Shown here in pieces: positions 1 through 8,400 of a stretch of 14,923 bases of DNA (position 1 is the stretch's first letter; the number at the start of each line of letters is the position of its first letter). This stretch comes from JAGWRA01 sp035534615 (GTDB taxonomy: Bacteria; Acidobacteriota; Vicinamibacteria; Vicinamibacterales; CAVVIG01), in contig DATLRO010000024.1 of NCBI GenBank assembly GCA_035534615.1, positions 1 through 14,923 on the forward strand, written 5' to 3'. The position numbers were made by a program, and so were the translations under genes. The notes beneath the pieces were generated by a model. It did no database searches. It was given only the letters and a program-made list of their open reading frames with translations, and was not told the origin of the DNA.

Positions 1-159
1 CGCGATCCGTTCGCCCGACTGCTGAAACTCGCCGAAGGTGCGGTAGCCCCGCACCATCAGGTCCCGGACGATGAGCAGCGACCAGCGGTCGCCCAGCGTC
101 TCGAGCGAGAGGCTGACCGGGCACAGCGATCGCAGCGTCGACTTCAGCCGTTCCCGCAC
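1..159 (-). CDS. HxlR-family winged-helix transcriptional regulator, N-terminal part
   Basis: Probable DNA-binding regulator of the HxlR (DUF24) family; these proteins act as dimers and often respond to redox or electrophile stress. The reverse complement of 1-159 gives 53 residues, and the rest lies outside the window. Residues 13-33 carry the family's signature opening: a Cys-Pro pair (C13), then LGDRWSLLIVRDL (residues 22-34), followed by YRTFGEFQ and ERIA, the start of the recognition-helix region. The start chosen is GTG at 159-157, because a stop (TAA, 183-181) lies in frame upstream and no ATG exists between them. The ribosome binding site is weak. It is divergent from the biosynthetic genes and may mark the cluster boundary or regulate itself or the cluster through the palindrome upstream. 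Family assignment is firm; the regulatory target is inference. Confidence 0.85.
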   Translation of the reverse strand, partial: MRERLKSTLRSLCPVSLSLETLGDRWSLLIVRDLMVRGYRTFGEFQQSGERIA

Positions 160-182
160 GTCCCGCGGAGGATAGCAAAATT

Positions 183-199
183 ACTTGTCATATGCAAGT
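183..199. promoter_or_regulatory. Candidate HxlR operator (inverted repeat)
   Basis: A perfect 5-bp inverted repeat, ACTTG at 183-187 and CAAGT at 195-199, is separated by the 7-base, AT-leaning spacer TCATATG. It lies 23 bp upstream of the GTG start of the HxlR gene, where it would overlap that gene's promoter. HxlR-family regulators are known to bind short palindromes with ACTT/AAGT-like arms near their own promoters, so autoregulation is a reasonable inference. Binding cannot be shown from the sequence. Confidence 0.5.
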
Positions 200-389
200 G
201 ACTGACCGGGCGGGACGGGATGCCGGATGTGGAGCTGTCGGGCGCGCTCGCCGGGCGTATTGACGTCATACGGCCTGGTGTACGCCATCCCGTGCGGAAG
301 GGAGACCTCCGCGCGATCGGCGGGAAGCCCGCGTGCCGGCCGATGTTAGGATGATCTCCGCGACTTCCGTCCCGCATCACCCATAATTA
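200..389. other. Intergenic region upstream of the FkbM gene
   Basis: Together with 160-199 this is the divergent gap between the HxlR gene and the biosynthetic genes. It contains a near-palindrome around TGACGTCA (261-268, flanked by GTAT and TAC), overlapping a TTGACG (260-265) that could be a -35 box, but no good -10 follows at the usual distance. An AT-rich CATAAT at 382-387 lies directly before the first ATG of the next gene. No terminator or convincing gene is seen. Confidence 0.3.
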
Positions 390-1400
390 ATGATGGCCAC
401 ACCGACGCAGCCGGTGAACGAGTCGCTTCTGACCCGCAGCGTGCGGGGGGTGTTCATGGCCGGCGGCCGCGCGCACTCCCTGCTGGCGGGCCTGGTGTAC
501 GACGTCACCTTTCCGGCCCTGGTCCGGTACACCCGGTACGGCCGCTTCCCGCGCCTCAAGCGCGCCCTGATTCCCGCGCTCATCCTGCCGGCGGCGCCGA
601 CCCATCATCCGCGCGAATTCGTCACCACCACGTACTTCGGCTCGCGCTTCGCCGGGACGACGCGCGACATCATTCCGATGGCGGTCTGCCTGTTCGGCGT
701 ACTGGAGGAGAACCTGTCCTACTGGTGCGAGGGCTGTCTCGCGCCGGGCGACGTCTTCGTCGATGTCGGCGCCCACGTCGGCTATTTCTCCCTGCTCGCG
801 TCGCACCTGGTCGGGCCCGCGGGTCGTGTCGTCGCCATCGAGGCGTCGCCCGCCACCTTCGCGCGCCTGCAGCACAACCTCGCGCTCAACCCCCACGCCG
901 CCAACGTGCGCGCGGTCTGCGCCGTCGCCGCGGATCGCGGCGGGACGCGCGCGGTCTACCGCGGGCCGGCGCACTCGACCGGCATCACGAGCATCCACCC
1001 TCGGCCGTTGACCGGCAACCGCTTCGAGGCGGATGTCGCTGCGGCGCCGCTGGCCGATCTGCTCTCGCCCGAGGAAATCGGGCGGGCACGCCTGCTCAAG
1101 GTCGATGTCGAAGGGGCGGAATTCGAGGTGATCGAAGGGCTGGAGCCGATGCTGCACGCCCTGCGGGCCGATTGCGAAATTGTGATCGAGACCGCGGAAG
1201 ACTGGCACTACCAGGGGCGCCCGGCGCGGCCGGACGATCTGGCCGGCTGGTTCCGCGCGCGCGGGTTTCTCGCCTATCGGCTGCCCAAAGATCTGATCGT
1301 CGACCGCCGGCAGCCGCGCCGCCCCGCGCGCGTCCGCGGGACGCTGCCCGATGGGTATTACGATCTCATCTTCTCGCGTCGAGACGTGCATGCCCTTTGA
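390..1400 (+). CDS. FkbM-family SAM-dependent methyltransferase
   Basis: Predicted class I methyltransferase of the FkbM family, whose members typically O-methylate hydroxyl groups of secondary metabolites or sugars. The 336-residue product has the family landmarks: SAM-binding motif I at 122-135 (VFVDVGAHVGYFSL), the acidic residue ending the second strand at E151 (VVAIEASP), and the FkbM hallmark KVDVEGAE at 237-244. It ends with the typical GYYDLIFSRRD-like tail. About 110 residues precede the catalytic fold, without a clear signal peptide. Two ATG codons (390 and 393) open the frame with no Shine-Dalgarno sequence; a later in-frame GTG at 450 or ATG at 459 is possible. It is followed by a 201-bp gap, then the hydroxylase and NRPS in the same orientation, suggesting a tailoring role such as O-methylation of a hydroxylated residue. 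The family is sure; the substrate is not known. Confidence 0.88.
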   Translation: MMATPTQPVNESLLTRSVRGVFMAGGRAHSLLAGLVYDVTFPALVRYTRYGRFPRLKRALIPALILPAAPTHHPREFVTTTYFGSRFAGTTRDIIPMAVCLFGVLEENLSYWCEGCLAPGDVFVDVGAHVGYFSLLASHLVGPAGRVVAIEASPATFARLQHNLALNPHAANVRAVCAVAADRGGTRAVYRGPAHSTGITSIHPRPLTGNRFEADVAAAPLADLLSPEEIGRARLLKVDVEGAEFEVIEGLEPMLHALRADCEIVIETAEDWHYQGRPARPDDLAGWFRARGFLAYRLPKDLIVDRRQPRRPARVRGTLPDGYYDLIFSRRDVHAL

Positions 1401-1589
1401 GTTGCGCGCCAGAATTCGGTGTGCGTTTCGCCGGTCAATGCGGTACTGTACGGAGCGGATTCCCCCTGACGCACGGCGTCGGGCAAGAACGGTTCAGCCC
1501 GCCAGGCTCGTCGACCACATCCGGTACGCAGCGGCTCGGCGGCGGCGACGGCGCGCCCTCTCGCGGTGCGGCGGCTCACGATCGATCAC

Positions 1590-1595
1590 GGAAGG
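1590..1595 (+). promoter_or_regulatory. Ribosome binding site deciding the hydroxylase start
   Basis: GGAAGG lies six bases before ATG at 1602. It supports this start over the in-frame ATG at 1566, which has no such site and would add twelve residues not expected for the family. Confidence 0.6.
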
Positions 1596-1601
1596 TGTGC
1601 C

Positions 1602-2426
1602 ATGGAGCAGGACGTCACATTGCGAACCGACGCGGAGCTGCTGCGCGAGGCGATCGAGATTGCGCGCGCGAAGCACGGAGCGGCGGCGCTGGCGCGCATG
1701 GAAGAGGCCGTGCAGGTGGCCGAGGGCGCGAGGCCTCCGTACGTCTCACCCGAACCGCTGCAGCGCCCCGGCTTCTACCTGCCGGGCTTCACGGCCAGGC
1801 CCTGGCACGACACCTCGCAGCACGTCGCCGCTCAGATCCTCGAAGGGGCGTGGCCGATCATCCGCGACGAACTGCTGGAGGTCCGCGAACGGCGGCAAGG
1901 CTTCCAGCGCTTTCTCGAAGCGGGCGACATCGCGTCGGCCGATCTGTCGACCGCGCTGTTCCTGAAGCAGGAGCCGCTCTCCTGCGCCGAGAACCGCGCG
2001 CTCTGTCCGCGGACGGCCGAGATCGTCGATTCGATTCCGCGCGTGGGCGAGATCGTCATGTTCTCGGCCCTGAATCCTGGCGCGAAGCTCGTGCCGCACT
2101 GCGGTCCATGGAATTTCCGTCTGACCATGCACCTCGGGCTCGTGATACCCGAGGGCGGATGGATCCGGGTGGCCCACGAGACGCGGACCTGGCAGGAAGG
2201 CCGGTGCCTGCTGTTCGACGACAGCTTCGAACATGAAGTGCAGATTCACACCAGGAGCACGCGCGTCATCCTGCTGATGCACCTCTGGCATCCTGATCTG
2301 ACCGAGCCGGAGGTCGAGTTCCTGGCTGCGGCGAGAGCCGCCCTGGCCGCCCGCGATCGGGATCGGACGGTCCGGATGGTCGAGGAGGCCCGCCGAAGCC
2401 TGAAAGGGCAGAAGTGGTGGGTCTAG
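1602..2426 (+). CDS. Aspartyl/asparaginyl beta-hydroxylase-family Fe(II)/2-oxoglutarate oxygenase
   Basis: Predicted non-heme iron dioxygenase of the AspH (Asp_Arg_Hydrox) family, which uses 2-oxoglutarate and O2 to hydroxylate an amino-acid carbon. The 274-residue protein has an alpha-helical N-terminus (1-100) and a double-stranded beta-helix core at about 115-232. Visible motifs are PHCGPWNFRLTMHLGL (165-180) with the probable iron ligand H166 and the conserved R173 and H177; W197 and FDDSFEHEV (205-213) with the second ligand H211; and R221 in STRVILLMHLWHPDL, the likely 2-oxoglutarate contact. As in AspH itself only a two-histidine iron site is apparent. The gene ends with TAG 60 bp before the NRPS and shares its reading register. 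It probably hydroxylates an amino acid, free or carrier-bound, for the NRPS. Related domains also occur in proline 3-hydroxylases, so Asp/Asn is not the only candidate substrate. Confidence 0.85.
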   Translation: MEQDVTLRTDAELLREAIEIARAKHGAAALARMEEAVQVAEGARPPYVSPEPLQRPGFYLPGFTARPWHDTSQHVAAQILEGAWPIIRDELLEVRERRQGFQRFLEAGDIASADLSTALFLKQEPLSCAENRALCPRTAEIVDSIPRVGEIVMFSALNPGAKLVPHCGPWNFRLTMHLGLVIPEGGWIRVAHETRTWQEGRCLLFDDSFEHEVQIHTRSTRVILLMHLWHPDLTEPEVEFLAAARAALAARDRDRTVRMVEEARRSLKGQKWWV

Positions 2427-2486
2427 TTCCGCCGTCGCTTCCGTGAATCTCCGGCCCTTACTTCACACACGGTGCACGGTTCGAGG

Positions 2487-5400
2487 ATGTTCGAGTCTTC
2501 AGTCTGCTTTCCTGCATCCTTCCCGCAACGCCGGATCTGGCTGCTTGATGCGCTCGACGCCGGCCATGCGGCCTACACGATTCCGGCGGCGTTCCGGCTC
2601 GAAGGCGCGCTCGATCGAGACGCCCTCGAGCGGGCGCTGCAGGCGCTGGTGGCCCGCCACGAGAGCCTGCGGACGGTCTTCGGCGTCGAGGACGGGCACC
2701 CGGTCCAGCGGATTGCCGCCGACGGGCGGCTGACGCTCGTCCAGGAAGCCATCTCCGGGACATCGGCCGGCGATCGCGAGACCGTGCTTCGCGCCCGGCT
2801 CGCGGCGCACGCGCGCGCGCCGTTCGACCTCGCCCGCGGGCCGCTCTTCCGCGCGCACCTGTTCGCCCTCGGGCCGGCCGAGCACGTCCTCGCCCTCAGC
2901 CTGCACCACATCGCCGGCGACGCCTGGTCGGTGGAAATCCTGATCCGGGAACTGGGGCTGCTGTACGGCGCGTACCGGGACGGCCGGCCGGACGGCCTGC
3001 CGCCCCTCGACGTGCAGTACGCCGACTGCGCGGAATTCCAGCGCCAGCAGTTCGAGGGAGAAGCCGGGCGGCGGGCGCTGCAGTACTGGCGCGACCGGCT
3101 GGCCGGCCCGCTGCCGAGTTCGGAATTCCTCGGCGATCGGGCGCGGCCGGCGGCGCAGACCTATGCGGGGGCCACCGCGGCACGGACGCTGCCGCGCGAT
3201 CTGGTCGCCCGCCTCGACGCGCTCGCGCGGTCGGAGCGGGTCAGCCGGTTCATGGTGATGCTGGCGGTGTTCAAACTGCTGGTGCACCGCTGCACCGGGC
3301 AGCCGGATGTCATCGTCGGCACCCCGATCGCCAACCGCGCGCATCCGCAGACCAGAGACGTGGTCGGGCTGTTCCTCAACACGCTCGCGCTGCGAACGTC
3401 GATGTCCGGCGACCTGTCGTTCCGCCAGGTCCTGGCGCGGGTGAGGCGGACCTGCCTCGAGGCGTACGAGCACCAGGAGTGTCCCTTCGAGCTGGTCGTC
3501 GAGCAGGTGGCGCCCGAGCGGGATCTGAGCCGGCCGCCCATCTTCCAGAACCTCTTCGTGTACCTGGAAGACCAGGACAACCGGCCGGCGCTGGCGGGGC
3601 TCCGCGTGACCGCCATCCCGCTGTCCAGCGGCACCTCCAAGTTCGACGTCACGCTGACGGTGGAGCGGCGCGGCGGTGATCTCCAGGCGACGATCGAGTA
3701 CTGCACCGATCTGTTCGATCCGGAGACCGCGGCGGCGCTGCTCGAGCACTACGAGAACCTCTGCACGGCGGTCTGCGCGGACGCCGGGGCGGCGGCGGGC
3801 GATCTGGCCATGCTGTCGAGCGCGGAAGAAGCCCGGGTGCTTCGGACGTTCAACGACACGGCGCACGGCGATGAAGACCGGGGAACGGTTGTCGATCTCT
3901 TCGAGGCGCAGGTCGAGCGGACGCCCCTCGCGACGGCGGTGGCCGACCGCGGGCGGCGCTGGACGTACCGGGCGCTCAACGAGGAGGCGAACCGGCTGGC
4001 ATGGTCGCTCGTGGAGGCCGGAGTGGAACCGGGGGCGATCGTCGGCATCTGTCTGGAGCGCTCGCTCGAGATGGTGGCGGCGGTGCTGGCCGTCCTCAAG
4101 GCGGGCGCGGCGTACCTGCCGCTCGATCCGGTCAGCCCGGACCTGCGGCTCCAGGCGCTGCTCGCCGACGCGCGGGCCCGGATTGCGCTCACGCAGGGGA
4201 GCCTCGGCCGGCGGATCGCGGTCGACGGTGTGCGCCTGCTCGACCTGGACGCGGCGGACGGGTGGCGGTCGCCGCACGCGCCCGTCGACCTCGCGCGATC
4301 GATTCCCGGCGAGTCGCCCGTCTACGTCCTCTACACGTCGGGGTCCACCGGCCAGCCGAAGGGGACGGTGCTGCCGCACCGGTCGATGCGCAATCTGATC
4401 GGGTGGCACCTCCGGACGATGGCCGCGGGACGGAAGACGCTGCAGTTCGCGTCGCTCGGCTTCGACGCCAGCTTCCACGAGATCTTCGCCGCGCTCTGCT
4501 CGGGCGGCAGCCTGGTGATCGTGCCCGAGGACGTCCGCCGCGATCCCGAGGCGCTGGCCGATCTGCTGGTGCAGGAGCGGATCGAGAAGGCGATCGTGCC
4601 GGTGGTCGTGCTCAGCCAGCTGACCGAGCGGCTGCTGCGGCCCGGGGCGGCGCCGTGCGCGCTGACGGAGCTGACCGCCACCGGCGAGCAGCTGGTGATC
4701 ACCGACGCCGTGCGGCAGTTCCTCGCGCGGCAGGATCAGTGTTCGCTCTGGAACCACTACGGGCCGACCGAAACGCACGTCGTCACGAGCCTGCGCCTGG
4801 AGGGACCGCCCGCCGGCTGGAGCTCGCACCCGTCCATCGGCCGGCCGATCGACAACACGCGCGTGCGCCTGCTCGACGCGCGGCTCGTGCCGGTGCCGGT
4901 CGGGGTGCCGGGGCGTCTGTACATTTCCGGTCCGAGCCTGGCGACCTGCTATCTCGGCCGCCCGGAGCTGACGGCCGACCGCTTTCTCCCCGATCCGTTC
5001 GCCGAGGTTCCCGGCGAGCGGATGTACGACACGGGCGACCTGGCCCGCTGGCGGCGGGACGGCCGGCTGGACTTTCTCGGCCGGATCGACGAGCAGATCA
5101 AGATCCGCGGGCACCGGGTGGAGCTGGGCGAGATCGAAAGCGCGCTCGGGGCCCATCCGGCCGTCAGGCAGGCGGTCGTGCTGGCGAGAGAGGCAGGCGG
5201 TACGAAGCAGCTCGTCGCCTACCTCGTGGCCGAGGCGGGGGCGATCACGCTGGCGGCCGTCCGTGAGTTCCTGGCCGAGCGCCTGCCGGAGCACATGATC
5301 CCGGCGCACTTCGCGGTGCTCGACCGTCTGCCGCTGAACAAGAACGGCAAGATCGATCGCGCCGCCCTGCCGGACCTGCGGGAGGGGGCGCTGGCGCCCG

Positions 5401-8400
5401 AGACCGAGTACGTCGCGCCGCGCAGCGAGTCCGAGCGGGTGCTGGCGGACATCTGGGCGCGGGTGCTCGGCGTCTCCCGCGTCGGCATCCACGACGACTT
5501 CTTTCACCTCGGCGGGCACAGCCTGAGCGCGGCGCGGGTGGTGGCGCTGGCGCAGCAGCGTTTCCTGCTGCCGGTGCGCCTGCGGGACCTGTTCGCGCGG
5601 CCGACCGTGGCGCAGCTGGCGCAGACGATCGCGGATCGCGAGCCGTTCAGCGGCGTTCCGCTGGCGCCGGCGGCGGAGGCGCCTCACTACCCGTTGTCGC
5701 ACGCGCAGCGGCGGCTCTGGGTGCTCGAGCAGATGAACGCGGAGGGCGCGGCGGCGTACAACGTGCCGGGCGCCTTCATCGTCGAGGGGACGCTGTCGAT
5801 CGCGGCGCTCCGGGACGCGCTCGCCGGGCTGATGGCGCGGCACGACATCCTGCGCAGCCGGATCATCCTCGTCCGTGGAGAGCCGCGGCAGGAGGTGCGG
5901 CCGGACGTCGAGCCGCGCATCGACCTGGCCGACTGGTCGGACGACCCGGATGCCGGCGGGCGTTTCGGGCAGCTGGCGGCGCGTGAAGCCGTGCGCGCAT
6001 TCCGGATGGACGAGGCGCCGCTCTGGCGCGCGAGCGTCCGGCGGCTGCCGCCGCGGACGCCGGGGGTGGAGCGCCACGGCCTGCTGCTCGTATTCCATCA
6101 CCTGCTGGTGGATGGCGGGTCGCTGCCGGTGGTCGCGCACGAGCTGGAGGTGCTGTACCGGGCGAGTCTCAGGGGTGAACCGGCGGAGCTCCGGCCGGTC
6201 ACCATTCAGTACAAGGACTACGTGCGCTGGCAGCAGGCGCTGCTGGAGGCCGACGCCGCCGAGCCGCTTCGCGCGTACTGGCACGGGCAGTTTGCCGAGC
6301 CGGCCGCGCCGCTCGATCTGCCGCACGACTTCCCGCGTCCGGCGGTGCTCGGCACGGGGGGCGGACAGATCGCCTTTCCCCTGGCAGAGCCGGAGCGGCA
6401 CGGCCTGCAGGCGCTCTGCCTGGAGCACGGGGCGACGCTTTTCATGGGACTGCTCGCCGGCGTCTACGCGCTCGTGATGCGGCACAGCGGACAGGAGGAC
6501 GTCACCCTCGGGACGCCCGTGGCGGGCCGCCTGCACCCGGCGCTCGAGCAGCAGGTCGGCTTTTACGTGAACACCCTGGCGCTGCGCGTCCGGGCCGGGC
6601 GGTCGCTCAGCTTCCGGCAGCTGCTGGAGCGCGTGCGCGAAACCGTGTCGGCCGCCCTCGAGCACCAGATCTTCCCGTTCGACCGCCTGGTGGACGAACT
6701 GGCCCTCGAGCGCGACACGAGCCGCAATCCGCTGTTCGACGTCATGGTGACGCTGCACGTCGGCGCGGAGGTGACGTTGCGCCTCGACGGCCTGGCGGTC
6801 GAGCCGGTGCCGTTGCCGGGGAACGTCAGCAAGTTCGAGCTCTCCTTCGATTTCTTCCAGGAGGCCGATCGTCTCACCGGCCTCGTCGAGTTCAGCACCG
6901 ACCTGTACACCCGCGAGCGGGTCGAGCGGATGTGCCGGCGGCTGACGGCCCTGCTGCGCAGTGCGGTCGCCGATCCGGACCGCCCGCTGGCCGACCTCGC
7001 GCTGCTGCCGGGGGACGAGCGGCAGGAGATCCTCCGTGCCTTCAATCCGGCCGCCCGGGACGAAGGCGACGGCGCCACCGTGCTGGATCTGTTCCGGCGG
7101 GCCGTGGCGGACCACCGCCGGCATGCCGCCGTGGTCTGCGACGGGCGGACGCTGAGGTACGAAGAGCTGGACGTCCGGTCCGACGCGGTGGCTCACCACC
7201 TGGCGGCGGCCGGCGTCGTGCCGGACCAGGTCGTACCGGTGATCGTTCCGCGCAGCGAGCGGATGATTGTCGCGCTCCTGGGCATTCTCAAGGCCGGCGG
7301 CGCGTTCCTGCCGATCGATACGAATCTGCCGCCGGACCGGATCCGGTACATGCTGCGCGACTGTGCCGCCCGGGTCCTCGTGACCGACGGCCCTCTCGCG
7401 CCGGCGCCGGCCGATCACGGCTGCCGGATCGTCGATCTCACGGCGCTGGCGGATGATGCGACTCCGGCCCTGGCGCCTCAGCGGCCGATCGACGGCGCCA
7501 CGCTCGCGTACGTGATCTACACCTCCGGCTCCACCGGCGCGCCCAAGGGGGTGATGATCGACCACCGCTCCCTGGCGCTCCACAGCCGGCGGTTCCGCGA
7601 CCTCCAGGCGCTCGGTCCCGCGGACCGGGTGCTCCAGTACGACAACATCGCGTTCGATCAGGCGATCGAGGAGATCGTGCCGGCGCTGGTGAGCGGCGCG
7701 ACGCTCTTCGTCCGCGGGCCGGATCTGTGGACGCCGCACGAACTGTGGCAGTTCCTGGAGCGGCATCGGATCACCGTCTTCGAGCTGCCGACCGCGTACT
7801 GGCACGAATCGATCCGCGCATGGGTGGAGCGCGGACACACGGGCCGGCTGGGCACCGCGCGGCTGATGCTCGTGGGCGGCGAGGCGCTGACCGCGGAGGG
7901 GGTCGCGCGCTGGCGCGAGCACTACGCGGAGCACATCGGCCTCATGAACACGTACGGGCCGACCGAGGCGTCGGTCACGTCGGCGTCCTTCGTGTTCGGT
8001 GGAACGCCGGAGCGGCCCGAAGACGCGTGGCGCGTGCCGATCGGCAGGGGGCTCGGCGGCCAGTCGCTGTACATCCTGGACGACCGGCTCGAGCCGGTCG
8101 GGATCGGCGTGGCGGGCGAGCTGTGCATCGGTGGCGGAGGGCTGGCGCGCGGCTATCTGGGGCAGCCGGGGCTGACGGCCGAGCGCTTCGTCCCGGATCC
8201 GTTCGGCGCCGAACCGGGGGGACGGCTGTACCGCACCGGAGACCTGGCGGCCTGGCGCGCCGACGGGAACATCGTCTACCTGGGACGGCGCGACGGGCAG
8301 GTCAAGGTGCGCGGCTTCCGCATCGAGCTGGCCGAGATCGAACGGGCGCTTCGCGCCCACGGGGCGGTCGGCGACGCGATCGTCGTTCCCCGGGAGGCCG

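Noticed and set aside
220..354. A 44-codon plus-strand open frame in the divergent intergenic region
   Set aside because: It has an ATG and a purine-rich stretch before it, but no recognisable sequence and nothing beyond chance to support it as a gene.
387..1391. A 334-codon minus-strand open frame antisense to the FkbM gene
   Set aside because: Arg-rich shadow translation; the plus strand encodes a clear FkbM methyltransferase.
1401..1589. Possible promoter or terminator between the FkbM and hydroxylase genes
   Set aside because: TACTGT at 1444-1449 could be a -10 box, but no -35 lies at a fitting distance, and no stem-loop followed by a T run was found.
725..2236. A 503-codon plus-strand open frame spanning parts of the FkbM and hydroxylase genes
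   Set aside because: Out of frame with both, Arg/Ala-rich and without motifs; a GC-rich shadow.
2487..3836. C1 as a lipo-initiating starter C domain
   Set aside because: Position in the protein suggests it, but the first motif is the LCL type rather than the starter type, so it was not called as such.
4441..4780. A1 as a confident proline module
   Set aside because: Only half of the ten pocket residues agree with known proline codes, and the differing ones lie in the core of the pocket.
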